Below, one piece after another: positions 11,601 through 25,700 of a DNA stretch of 64,000 bases. Made by a program: the position numbers and the translations under genes. The DNA comes from Ectocarpus siliculosus. Its lineage: Eukaryota > Sar > Phaeophyceae > Ectocarpales > Ectocarpaceae. Under the pieces are notes generated by a model that was not told the DNA's origin, searched no databases, and saw only the letters and a program-made list of their open reading frames with translations. The stretch is from the NCBI GenBank assembly GCA_000310025.1, contig FN648398.1:462829-526828 (forward strand). The letters are read 5' to 3'. Every line of letters begins with the position of its first letter. Position 1 is the stretch's first letter.

Positions 11601-14600
11601 TAGCCGATGCAAGTATCAACTGTGAAACAGCCCCTAACAAGCACGTGCCACATCGCTGTGGACTGGGCGACATTGTATCTAGGCCTGACTACTCGGAAAC
11701 CTTCGAGTTCGAATTGGGCACGGCGGTGGGAGGAGGAGACGCGGCGAGATTATGGATCGACGGTGCTGTCATTATCGATGGCTTTGAACGTGGCAGCGGA
11801 ACTGTCGGTGATTGGGAAGGCACGGAGGAGGGGCTGGGAGGCGGGGGCACGGGCTACGTCAACCTCACCGCTGGCACCTTACATGAGATCTACGTCGAAT
11901 ACAGGTATGCACGTCCAGAAAATATGGTATCGTTCATCCTACAATGGTGGACTGGTTTGAAAGCAATCTTGCATTCCACAACCATGTTGTGTTGAGTAAA
12001 TAGCGGTTGTCATGATTAACTTCCGGATTGCATTCAAGTAGGATCGAGCACCGTGGTTTACGAGTCCCGAGTATCAATACATGTGGGAACGTACGTATGC
12101 AGATTTCATATTGAGAATGTCTGTTTGCCTGTCCGCAACTGCAATACTGATTTTGTCTCCTTCGTGGTGTGCGAACAGAGCGTTTCCTTTTTATATACGC
12201 AACCGTGCAGATTGACACACCTTTGTTCTTGGTGGCACCCAATGTTACTGAAACGTAACTTGTTGTGAGACACACTCACTCTTTCTTCCTCCCTTCTGCG
12301 TCACGACAATATTTGAACCCAATGTACGGACCTTAATAACCATGCCATCGTCAAGCGAGAGGAGAGGGGATGCCTCGCTTTACCTTGCGTGGTCCAGCCC
12401 AAGCGTTTCCCGACAAATCGTTCCCCCAATGAACCTCTACTGGTGAGTCCTTGCTCTTGCTCTCGGTTTTGCTGTTGTTGTTGTTGCTGCTGCTGCTGCT
12501 GCTGCTGTTGCTCTTGTGGCGGTTCCTGTTCTCGATGTTCTCGCCATGGTTGCTATCGTCAGATAACCAGACAGCCCGATCTTCTACCAAGCACCTCTGT
12601 CTCGCATAGACACCCAGTGGGTAAGAAAACGGTTTCAATCTAGTCACAGACTAGCCAAACAAGATTCAAGAGAGTGACTAAAGAGGCGGTCGAGGGCTAC
12701 ACGGGCACCGAAAATCTTGCGAAGAGTTTCTTCGCCTATGTGGGGGGCTCGATTATGGTCAACGCCTCAGGGGTGGGAGTGGGAGAGAGTGGCGGGAGCA
12801 CCGGAACAAGCTATCTACCCTGTGGAATCGACAGGGGTCATAGCCGGTCGTCAACTAAACGGAACGCTTCTACGTGCAGACAGTAGTGGCGGCGACCCTC
12901 AGCGCATACTTTCATCAGGTTTCCACCACTTTCAGAAAGACCAACAACTAGACGTGAGTAGTCCAACCCCCCACCCCATTCCCTGCAATCACCACAAACG
13001 ATTCCCTCAATATTAACCCCAATCCGCGTGGCAATGCACCGGAAGGGTGAGAGATCTAGGCAGTGGCGGCAGCCCACGCGTGCTAGCGGTTCGATCGGCG
13101 CTAACGTCAGGCGAGAAGAGCGAGGCGTTCGGCGAAGGGACCGTATCGGCCGTTGCAGCTCTTCCCTCGACCTTCACGATTGTGCCAAGGTGATTTCTCG
13201 GTCGTGTGTGTCGATGCGTATGCAACACCAGTGAATTGTTAAAATCTACGCAAGTGTAAGGCGGAAAAGTGCCCTACCAGTGTTCCAACGTTGCCACTTG
13301 CCGAATGTACGAAGAGGTGCTGGGCAGGGGGTGTTCTCACGTCGTCATTTCACTCTCTTTGTTTCGAACGTGAGACGTAATTTGGGGAAGTTTGTGTCCT
13401 GACGTTGGCTTGGTAAACATCTGTTGAAAACCACCTTCATGCACATCCAGACCCCAATCCTACATTCCACAGTCGCTTTACGTCCTCCCCTAAGCATCGA
13501 AGCTGTCAACCGTACTACAAGGTGCTGGAGTTGGACTCGTAAGCGGCTTACCGTAGGATGCACCTCACTAATGTTCTCACGCTACGTCGCGTTGGGCGAT
13601 GCTACGTAAGCATGGTGGATGAACACTCAGAGACGTGCGGTGCCCCGACTTCGTTGGAGCTGCAAAGTATATGGTCGAAACACTACGGCGCGCATGGTTA
13701 TAAGTGCCTCCCACCCACCTACACTACGCTTTTTCGTTGCAGGGACGCGTTTGGAAACCTTAGGGTGGATGAGATGGATGCCGACGTGGCCCCGTCCGAC
13801 CATTTTTCGGTTGTGCTGGAGGCAATCAGTTACTACAACGACGAAGATGGATCCACCACCTTGGGTGGCGTTTACGGGGCGGCGGGGAGCGGAGGCGCTG
13901 TCGTCACGGGCAAGCTGGAGTTTGACGCAGAAAACGGCGTGTTTTTGGTCGAGTACGTGCCGTTTGTGGCTGGTACTCACCTGCTCAATGTCACGTTTCA
14001 GGTGAATTGCGAGGTTTAAAATTTCTCTCTCTATTTTTTCATTTTTTCCCTCGTTTTGATTCCACGCCAAGGTGGCCCATCTCGCTCACGCACCAATCAC
14101 GTCTTACTCTTTTTCTCGAGACTGCCTTTCTTGCCTTTCCCGATGTCCCAATCGACGTGAGTTACCCAACACCCGTGCGTGCTTAGTCATCAACCGTTGT
14201 TCGAGTGGGAAACCTGTGGAGAAGGCGCACGTTCAATTAACGGTTGAAGAGAGTGTTCTTGGTAGGACCTGGGGGGAGTTCGGACAGCATCAACATATGG
14301 CAGCAGAATGCTTTGTTACTGAACTATGGTACAAATATCTTCATGAGAGGAAGCTGTATGTTTGCCTACATACCTTGGGTACATCTGAAATCGAACACGT
14401 CATGAGGTCACCATCTGTCGTCGCTTATATTTAGATTGTTCTAACCAATAACTCATGTCAAGGGAGTCCCTTCTCATCGACAGTATACCTGGGAGAGGTT
14501 TGCGGACGGCATTCGCTGAACAACGCAGCGCTTACTGATGACGGGGCAACGGGGTTTCACAGCATCAATTGGGGCCAAGCTTTGATATCGAAGTTGCTTG

Positions 14601-17600
14601 ACGCACCGGCAGACCCTCAAGCACACATCTTCGTTTTTTGTTTGTAAGGAATGGCTGTTCGAGCCGGAAGAACACGTCAAGGGCAGCCCCTTCACGGTGA
14701 CAGTTGCGCCGGGGGAAGCCTTCGGCCGGCGCAGCGACGCATGGGGGGACGCCCTGGGGAGCAGCAGCAATGCCAATAATGGGTCCCTGGAGGCGGGTGT
14801 GACGGCCTCGTTGGGTGTCCGGGCGAGGGATGTCGTCGGGAACGCGGTGGGGGAGGGCGGCGACGAGCTGGCGGTGTATGCTTTCCACCGCGAAGTCGAG
14901 GTACGGGTTTGTCTTTGACGGGCTGATGGTCATCCTGTTGATTCATAATATGACGTTGTGGATGGTGTGGGTTTCGGTCGATCGTTGATGGTCATTTATC
15001 AATCGAGAACAAGATGGCGGTGGGTTACAGGGAGACGGGTTGTGTTCATTTTGTCCGTGGCAGCGATGTTCTTGGCCCGCCACTGGGTAGTGGGTTCTGG
15101 CCAACCAAAACGTGTATTCGATCGCAGCGTTTGCCATGCCTCCCTCCAAACTGTCTGACCTCTCTCGGCGTGGGAACGGTTGGCTGGTTTTACCAGAAGA
15201 TCTTCAAAGGGAATCCACGTAGAATGTTCCCTCAAAGCTTTGTCAATGGCCTTAGTGGAGTTAGGTTGACATGATGAAGTGGTCGTCTTGTCCCTGGTAC
15301 TCGATCGGGCCGCGCTCAGCGGTCTAGACGCGAAGTGTACACGCCGGTGCCCCCCCTCAACTGCTCTATGCCTCAACTGACAAGAGAGGGTCCGCTTCAT
15401 CAACAGCAACGTGTTCATTATCCTACGTGACGCCCATCAAATTGTCTCTTCCTGCGCACCTCGACCTGGCATCGCTTTCTGCGAAAAGGCGTTCACGAAG
15501 GGAACCGTTGATGACCTTGGAAACGGTAGCTACGATGTGTGGATTACGCCCACCGTGGCCGGGCCATACTTTATCTCCTTGGCTCTCGAAGACCAGGCAA
15601 GTCTTAGTCCTAGTAGTGTTTGGTTTTGCAATTTGAAAACCTATAAAGGGTGATCGTTGAGCGGTTAACCCAGCAACCGGTTGAGTCGAGCCCATACCGA
15701 TTTTGCCGTCCACTGGGAAAAGCGATCGGCCTACCGTAGTCAATTGCGTGCGGAGTTTCGTTGAGGGTAGCAGCACCGGAAACAAGCAAGCCCGCTGGTG
15801 TTGTGACGGTTGCTGGACAAGAAACAGCGGCTGAAATGGCGTCAACCACGGCATAACACCAAATCATGTCGTCAGAAACTGTAGTGTGGCGAAAAACTAA
15901 CAATACTATATACGCACCATCTAGGGGATGCGCCGTGTGACCATCTCTCTCGTTGGAATTCTTGTTCCCGGTCACCCCAGGAGGTGGCAGACAGCCCGTA
16001 CTCGGTTGTAGTGACACCCGGCGATGCCTACGGGCCGTCTTCGTCGGCGTATGGCGGAGGTATTTCGACGGCCGTGGCTACCCTCGAGAATGTCGTTTAC
16101 GTCCAGGCAAGTTAGAAAGGAGCGTCACCCCTTTGCAACTTGACGAACGTCATGTGTCAGCTGTTGGTATGTACTGAATGGGATGCTCACATTAAGGATG
16201 ACCACACGGTGTCACGTACCCGCGGACGTGTTCCTTTCGGTTCTCTGTCAGGAATTCTTTCAAAATATTATTCAAGTTTGAGCAATAGTCACCAAGTTAG
16301 TCTACCCCCCCATTGGCCCGTCACGTTCTGCATCGCATAGTGCATCGTTCCTCGCTGCTCCAATCCTTTGAGTTGTTTTCAGAAAGGTTTCACATCAAAG
16401 GCGACACTCTTTCGCGACACTCATGCTGTGCCCTGGGACGAGCATTGTGATGGGCGATCATCCTCCGTTCTGTAAATCACAGTTGGTTCCACACCATGCA
16501 CCCTCTCGTCAACACTCGGGCATATACTTTCGGTCTTTCTTGTTTTGCCACCGATTCCTGGCCATGACGGCAGAAGTCAGACGTTGAATAACCGCTGGTA
16601 AGCGCTGTTCACATAAACAAACGATCGATCCGCCTCAGGCAAGAGACAGGTGGGGCAACAACCTGTGGGGCAGCGGTTTCAATGTGACGGCAGAGCTATA
16701 CCTCGGCGACAACGCGGCGGCGGCGACAAATCAAGGACGAAACAGTACCGACCCAGCTGCGAGCAACGAGACCAGCAGCAACACTTGGAGTTCCTATTCG
16801 GGGGAAGACGGGGAGAAGCCTTTGGTGACGTTCTTCGGGAACGGTTCCGGGATAGCGCTGGTCACGTACGTCCCTCGAGAGGCCGGTACAAGCTTCCTGT
16901 ACGGTGAGGACAAGGCTCTGTCGTATGCACTGTCTGAGTCAAACCGCCACCGAGGGAGGTGCTTCTCGCGTTCTCATTCGTTAGTTCTTTGTGCTCGTTG
17001 TCGGAAGGGTCGTGTAGAAACAGTGCACTGGTCACGAGTGTATGCGCTTCAAGCTTTCCCCTTGCAATAATGATGAGAAACGCATAGCACGAGCTATGTA
17101 GGGGCTGAAGTACCCATTGCAGTCGTACCGGGTTGATGGGTTGTCTGATCGTTACCGAGCACCTCCTCCTCCTCCTCCGCACTGGTCCAAGCGGTACAGG
17201 AATATACTTTCTCCGTGGTCACAGGCTTCTCAGTAGTACGACGCAGACAGAGATACTGATCCAGGATGTTATTCTTGAGAAACAAGAGTGTTCCTGAAGT
17301 ACCCAAATCCACGGACACGAGTAACGCTCATCATTCGTCTGTTTTCACACTCGGAAGAGTGTGTAGGTGGCGGAGGCGTGATAGCTGTGAACGACCGAAT
17401 TGAAGTTGCGTGAGTCGCCCCAGTCTTGCGTTGGCTCACAGACACATCCTATTTCTCTCCATCCAGTAGATTGAAGAGGGGGCCAGGCTCGGCGATTCTC
17501 CGGCTGTGGTTTTCCTTCAAGAGCCCGCCATATTCGTCAGAATCGAAAAGAAACCCTCGCGGTTAAGGTTATGACTTCGAATGGGCACGACGTAGGGCCT

Positions 17601-19668
17601 ACTTGCAAGTATTGCTACGTATGTAAATACACTGGGAATAAATGGAGGGCACAGCTTTATTTGCACTGTGCGTGCATGGTGTCATATTGCAACAATATAT
17701 CTTGCTCATGCTACTACATCGGTCATCTTTGACCCATCTGCATGTTGAAACTATCTGCCATCAGTTCTGTCCAAAAATGTTCTCTGGAATCATAATCAAT
17801 ACGATAGCAAAATGTTTTTCTCGCCGTCGTCCATCTCGTTGTCGATCTTGTTTTCCACCAGTCCACGTGAACGATCTCCAGGTGGCCGGTAGCCCCTTCG
17901 AGGTGAACGTTTCGGCAGGGCCGGCGCGTGGCGCAAACGCTACCGCTTCGGGCTCCGCCCTCGCCCTTGCTACCGCCGGAAAGAACGCCTCCTTCATTAT
18001 CCAGGCCAGAGATGGCGGAGCCAACCCTGCCGCCGAAGAGAGTGAAATACACGCAGACGAGGAGGGGGTGGGAGGGACGGCAGGAACGACATCCTCCGTG
18101 TTTAACGTTACGCTAACGAGGATCGATGGGGTGGGGTTGGACGGAGATCAGGAGGATAGCGTTAACTCGACCGTCGTCTACGCCGCGGTGGAGGATATAG
18201 GTGAACATGTGTAGATTCAGAATACGCAGAGGAAATCGAACCTTGAAATGAGGAATAGAAGAGACGTTCAACACGCATTGGCAAGCGAAAAGGGTTGTAT
18301 TTAGATATCATACAAACTGTGGGACAACCAACAACTTGTGAACACAGACTCTTGATCTTATTGATCTTATTCACAAGCAGGGGATGGCAAGCACGAGGCC
18401 GTCTACAACGCCACAAAGACCGGCAATTACTCCCTCGAGGTCGTTGACGCGTCCGACGGGGAGCACGCCGTGGGGTCTCCGTTCCAGGTTGTGGTAGAGC
18501 CCAACCAGGCCTTCGCGCCAGCGACGTTGGTGTGGTGGGAAAGGCAGGTGGGCATCGTAAGGAAACCGAGGGCTACGCGAAGTGCTGTCGCCACGTAAGC
18601 CATCGTCGACGTATCGTACTTCCACTGGGCGATCTCTCGTCCAAAGCTTTAAATTTAGTGCAGCTCCGCAGGTTGGTAAACAGCTAGAAGTGATCTACGT
18701 GCCCACCTTGCTCCTCGTCTCTGCGCTTCACTCTCTAGCCCTCTTGAATGACGCTCTGTGTGAAAACACCTAGGTCATCAGAGTGTCAACAGAGTGTCGA
18801 TCGGGCTCTCTCGGGCTCCCGTTCGGGAGTCTCGTACTTCAGTGACACGTTTTATCAAACCCCAATATCGCCATGGTAATTCCAAGGTTCTACAATGAAA
18901 GGGGTTTTTTTCTACTCCTTCAAACCTGCCCTTGTCCACCCAAACACAGGCACAAACTCCACTAAACGTTCACAAAACCACGCATCGGCTTCTTTGTGTT
19001 TTGAGAACAGGTGTGTGGATCGAACGTCATTCACCTCCAAGCGGTGGACTTTTGGCACAACAACATCACGCAGGGCGGGGAAGCTTTCGTGGCACGCTGG
19101 AAGCCCCGAGAGAACCAGGTTGAAACCGTCGCCACCGCCTACGAAATCGTCGCAGCAGATGACGACCGTGCTGATGCAGCTTCGGAAACAACCGAAGAAG
19201 GAGACTTTTGGACAAGCGAGGACGGTTGGGACGACACGGCTTCGATTGCCGCCGGCTTCTTCTTTCCGGCGCCTACAACCACCAACACCACCAACGCGAG
19301 CGACAACAGCGGCTCCCAATACGCATCTAGTGGTGGTGACACTGGCGCATATGTAACCGACGTCGGCGGGGGGCGGTACGAAGTCACTACGGCTGCCGTC
19401 GCGGGCTCGTATTGGCTCGAGATCGGGGTGGTGGAACCCGGCGGCCTCTGGGGAACGTACTACGAACACGGCGGCGTTGAAACGGAAGGTGCGAAACAGA
19501 AAGTGTACGTGACACCGGACGGCGTTTGTGGTTTTCTACTGGTGGTGTATTTCTGTAGATATCCCTCCAAGAGTGCTTCTACTTCATCGGGTGCTCACGT
19601 CTCTTTCCCTACCTCTCAATGTTATTTGCTGTTATTTATTTCTCGTTTTCTCTCTCTCTCTGTCTCTC

Positions 19669-19741
<73 letters not shown>

Positions 19742-22700
19742 ATCTCTCTGGCTCCCTCCCGCCCCCCTCCTCACCCGGACCACTTTCATCTCCAATATAT
19801 ATCAGTGACCTCCTGGACCCCAGAGGTCAACTGGAGGACTAAAGGCGCGGTAAACTTCGACTGGGGGCTACTCTCGCCCCAGGCTGGGGTCGACCGTTTC
19901 GGAACATCACCGTCGTCCCTTCCCTCCGGCAACCCTAGCACCAGCAACTACACTGCTTCAGAAGCATCATCATCGTCTACATCATCTGCGGAGTTTGCAC
20001 CGGAGAACGTTGCTGTGAACGGATCTTCGTATTTCTTCTTCCCGGCAGATTATTTTTCAGCCCGCTTCACCGGGTTCGGTGAGCAAGGGGTAGAGGAAGA
20101 GAGAAAGAGATGCATCGGGTGACAGCTAGAGCGAGAGAGAGCTAGAGAGAAGGACTTTTTCCTTGCCTTGCTCTATGGATTTCGCCGGGTTGCAACATTT
20201 CAATTTCCTTACGAAAACCATCGCAATCCATTCGACAAATGTCCATCCCACCAACGAACTCCACCTCTAACAGTCAAGGCCGACCTCGAAGGCGAGTACC
20301 GGTTCCGGGTCGCCACCGACAGAAGTTCGAGGGTCGCTCTGTCCGTATCCGGAGTCGAGTTGTTCGACGATCTCCTTCCAACATCCGAAACAACTGGGGG
20401 ATCCGCGGCCGACATGACAAGCGACGAGGCTTCTGCTGGAACCGCTATGCTATCTAAGGGAAGAACGGGGAGCCTGTTGCTAGCAGCGGGCGAAATGGTC
20501 CCGCTGCAGCTCCGATACGCGGTGAGGGCACATTTGTTGTCACTACCGCAGTGCCGTTCACATATGCATTTTTTGAGATCCTCAATATGGTGGCATCAAT
20601 TCCAATATTGGCGGAAAGCCCTGGAAAGAATATAAAAGAACGACATAATTGAGGACAACACATATGCCAGACAAAAGTATGCAAGAACCCCCGGCGCTTC
20701 CCTCCTTCTCCTCCTCCCCGGCCGATACCCCCCTTCCCGCCGCCGCCGTCCCACCACCCCGTCCCCCCATCCGTCCCTTATGCTGAACGCAGCACGCAAC
20801 GGGTGAGGCGTGGGTCCGACTGGAATGGACCGCCTCCCGAACAAAAGCCACGGAAGGCCTCTCCGTTGTCCCATCGACCAGCCTGTTCCACCACCGACTG
20901 GGCTGGAAGGTTGCCGTCGATTTACACCCGGCTCCGACGGCGGCGGGGGCGTCAACCGTAGCACTGTGGCCCCCGGCCCCCATCTCAGACACCGACATCG
21001 GGGAAGATGAGGGCGATGGCGGAGACGAGGAACTCGACGAAGAAGAGGAGAGTGAAGTTGGGGCAGGAGGGGGATTACACGCAGGGGAAGGGAATGATGG
21101 GACGGCCGGGTGGATGGCGGGGACGGGGCTGAAGCAGGTTACCGCCGGAAAGATGATGGAGATCGTGGTGCAGGCTAGGGACGACCACGGCAACCACCGC
21201 GGTGTTGGTGAGTGGTTTACACGCGGGAGCGTTCGGGAGGGGGTTCTGGGAAGGGTCCAACAACATCGCGCGCAATCGATGATGGGCTATTCGTCACGCG
21301 ATGCCACACCCATGTCAACCCCCCCTTGCCACTCTTTCCTCGTCCCATCAGGCGGAGACAGCGTCCAAATGTACGCGCGAGGCCCCGGGGGGGTTATGCT
21401 TCACGGTGGTGCCGTGGACACCGGGGATGGCAACTACACGGTGTCCGCCTGGCCGGTCATGGCGGGGGCTTACCACATGAGTGTCCTGGTTAGCTCGCTC
21501 GAGCCGTCGCGTTGGGCCCTGGGCTACAGGCAAGAACATCTAGTTATTGTCACCAGGAAGAATCGCAACAACAAGCGTGGCAACAGTTGTGCTTGTTCAC
21601 GACACCATCCGCAGAAAAACGCTCTGCCTTTGAACAGGATGAAGCCCTTCTCTCTGTTCGTCACGGCAACACGCGGAAGTTCAAAATCGGTCAAAAAGCT
21701 ACCTGTTGTTGACCTAGAAGGGAGGGGTTCGTATGGCATCTAGCTTGGTCTATCCCTTCACCAATCCGAACAGCCTTAGGACACTGCGTAGAGCTAATCT
21801 GTGTCACATTGGTTCCCTCGGGCATGAGGTTGACATTAACACTCTTCCCTACAGACAGCACCTGTAGGACTGACTTTACGCCCCGCCGGAAAATGACCTG
21901 CCTCGAACCCTTTCAAGCGCACAAATCAGAAGAAAACATATGCGCGAATGAGGAGGACTTCAAGTATTTTCGAAAAGATGACGGAGGGATTGCAAACCCC
22001 CAAGGTCTCAGATGACAGTCGCATGCACCTGTGACGAGTTCGGGTTACGATTCTCAAATACCCCGTCGTAGATAAAATCATGCGAGGTATTGATGGCGTC
22101 GCAACACCCCGAAACCATTGCACAAGAAAGCGCACCACGCTCGGAACAAACAACCGGGCGAAATGCGTCGTTGCCAACCTTGGGAACCCCATGTCTGGAG
22201 ATGCGATCGACGGGCAACTCTTTTTAAGTAATGAAACCCTTGATGCAACCCTCGAACCCGACCTTTCTTGTTTATTCTGGACATGATCAGGAGCGTCGAG
22301 CAAGCGATGGCCGGGGCGCACGTGTCCGGCAGTCCGTTCCGGTTGTTGGTGGTGGAGGGAGCCGTGGCCGCCAACGCCTCCTTGGCGTTCGGGGTAGGGA
22401 TCGATTCGCCCCTCGCCGGAGGCGTGTTCGGCACGTCCGCGTTTACGATCAGGCAAGGGAGACCACCCCCTGCAAAAAGGGTCAAGACATCTTCAACAAC
22501 AGCACTAGACCTAAGGATTACCACCAAAGTTAGGGGTGGCCTTTTGCGTTTCCTCCGTTCTCCTCACCCCCCACGACACATACGGGAAACACTTGAAAGC
22601 ACCACAGCACTAGCAACATCTCTACGATGAATAGGAACGGCTCCGTCTCAACAGGGACGTGGGATCAGTGGTCAAATAGCCTAGGCAAGCATCAAACAAA

Positions 22701-25700
22701 TTGTCCCTTCCAACACACCACGGTCATGAACAGAGCGAGGGATTCGATGGGGAACCGGGTGTCCTCCGGAAGCACGGGCGACTTTAACGTGGAGCTATTC
22801 CTGGCGGACGAAGCTACGGTGACGATGGGAGATGGCGTCGATCCATCCCCGGTTTCTGTCGGGAACGCCGTGTACACGGCCGGGGGGGAGTACGCGGCAA
22901 CATATAACGTTACTGTGGCGGGGGACTACGCTCTGCACGTGGGTAACTTGGCAACATCAGTTTGAACAATCACTGAAGAAGCACAGACCCACCTATCGCT
23001 CGGAAGTAGCGGATCTTTCGAAGCGTCTGGATTCTCTCGCAACGGTGTCTGTGCTTGCGTAGAAGGCACGCGAAAAACAAACAAAACGATTTTCCACTCT
23101 CCAATGTTCCGACCAAACCTTCAAAAACATCACCGCAGTTGCCGAGTCATACTCCCCCTCCCCCACGGCCCATCTCAAGTAAGGTCGCGCGTGTTCGACC
23201 ATTGAAGTACGCAGCCAAGTATTTACACTACGCCCTTCCCAACGCGTTACGCCCTTGATCAGGTGACGCAATCGTTGACGGGAGGGCACATTGCGGGAAG
23301 CCCATTCTCCCTGCACGTCTCGCCAGGTCCTTCCTACGCCGCAACATCGGTGTGCGACGACTGCGAGGCAATTTTCTCCGCCGAGGGCAATTTCTCGGTA
23401 AATTCTACAAAGCTGGTTCTCTTCTCCGCTAGGTGAGTGGCGGTTAGAGCTAGAGGTCCAGGCGGGCATGTTCGGTTTCCCTTGCTCCACCCCACTTTGG
23501 ACGCTCCGAGTAACGTTGGAGCCGTTTTTTGTTTTTTTTTTCAGTGGTTTTCCGAGCGAGGGTGCTCTGCATCTTTGTAGAGATGAAGAAGGCAGACAGC
23601 TTCGATGTAAACAACTCTATTTTCCGAAACCCGTTACATGTTTGCCTCCGCTCGACCTCATCGTGTCGATAGAAACGCTTTACTTGCCTTCGCAACGTAG
23701 TTCTGTTTTGTCCCGTGAAGCACCTCGAGCCGTATGCCTCGAACCCAACGACAAACGCCAAGGCGAAGTGCCAACAGCGCGAACCTGACATAGCAGGCTA
23801 CGAAGGAGCAACGCTGGACCTCACAGGGTATTGATTCCTCGACCACGAAATGTTTTCGTAAGTCGGGCCAGGTCGATTGGGTCGGCACATCTTAGGGTAG
23901 GCTGCTCGAGTTGGGTTGCTCCCGGAAACGACAACTTCCTAAGGTAATTCTGGCTCATCTCCTCCCTTCTCGTCCCTCTTGTCATTGGTATCAGGGACGC
24001 CTTCGGCAACACCCTGGAGACAGGCGGAGATGAGTGGTTCGTACGATTGAGAGGGGCGGAGGAAGGGGTTTCTGATGCAGAGGTGCGACATCCGGTGGTC
24101 GCCGATCAAGGAAGTGGCTCCTACAGCGTCGCGATCAAGCCAGGTATGTTATTCCTGGTGAAACTATTGCTGGTGCCGATAGTCTTGTTGTTGTGATTCA
24201 TATGTTTGGCGTTCTTGATGTCGTTCATCCTTCCAAACATTGACGTAGTCTGAGCTCTCCAGCACCTCCAAATGCCGCTTTGATATAGCACCGTGGCAGC
24301 CGAACGTTCGTGTTCACATGTTGAAGCTACAACACCCAGGAACACCACTACTTCGTACTGCGGGGAGAGGGCATCTACTTGAATAACCACAGGTCGAAAC
24401 GCATTTCATTAAAATGTGGTTCGAACAATTCTTCTCTGGTGTTTTTCCAGACAGTCTCAAGCAGCGCACAAACGTTGTGGCCACCCCGTCGCTGCGCGTT
24501 TTTCTTTTGTCCCCCCGCAACAACTTTCGATTCGATACAACAGGCGTTACTGGTCTCTACGAAGCTCAAGTGCTGCTGCTGTCAAAAGTATCAACAGAGG
24601 ACTTTTTAGCCGACTTGGGCGGGAGATCCAGAGGTGGAGGGCTAACCGCCCAGTACTACACTAACGCCCGCTTGGCTGGGAGGCCACTTGTCACAAGGGT
24701 GTGTGTTGCTGTGGATTAATCAACTTCTTCCTTCCTGCGCATGTAGATGATGCCATTAGAGGTACTCCCACCTTCCATCATCGCTCACATGCCCTCCTCC
24801 TCATTAAAATTAAAAAATCATACATATTCCCAATATATGCAATGATCTTTCCTCCCTCCCCTATGCCTTCTTGAATTCCTGCGCTACTTTGTGACCGAAA
24901 GATTGACCCTTCGATCCAGCTAGACTGGGGGTCGGGGGTTCCGCCAGGCGTCTCGAGAGTGGGATCTACGGGGGGCACGGTTGGGATTCGGTGGGACGGG
25001 TTCTTAAAGGCACAAGTCTCGGGGGAGTTCACGTTTACGATCAGCACGGGGGCCGGGGACGAGTCAAGGTGAAAACTCCGTTGGAGATGAGAGGTCTTCT
25101 CATTGAAAAGCCACGAGTCACGGATGTTGTGTTGACCACCATGCTTGCAAATGCCGCGTGTCCTACTGTCTTCACAAGTTGTTGGCCAGTAGTTATTGTT
25201 TCGTCCGTTTCTAGGGGGAGTTCGTCTTCATGCCCGGCCGGGCGGCCAGGTAAGGAGTTCGGAGGGAAAGACTCTCAGTCACCACCTTTCGTCTGCTTCA
25301 AATATCATATGTTTTAACGCAAGCTAGTCTACTGAGCACACGTCCAGCCAGCCTGCCCCATCTTGACCTCTCGGACGAGGGGAGTATGAGGGTGCGCCTC
25401 AGTGTTATCGCCGTGTCACTACCAAGACAACAAGCGCAACATCGCAAACCAACAAATTGGGAGAACTGCATGACCATCGGCAAAAAACAACGGCAGTAGA
25501 ACGCGCACGAATGCGTACTGCTACTACATACAGTATCGACTAATGAGCAGATCCGTGCAGTTATCGGAACCGGAACCACGTAATGGTCAGGGAAAGATGC
25601 TAACAGAGTGGCCAACTGACAGGTGCCTGGTTCGGACATTTGACAGGCACGCGTGTTCGTTCTTATGCTATTGGCATGGCAGATGTCGGATCCACAATCA

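Noticed and set aside
15411-15653. Read-through frame past 15596
   Set aside because: It loses filamin character exactly at CAG/GCAAGT and then stops; splicing at the GC donor restores the repeat.
19528-20122. Open frames with long Leu/Ser runs
   Set aside because: They run through the TC microsatellite in an intron; the real exons on either side are explained by PA14 domain 2.
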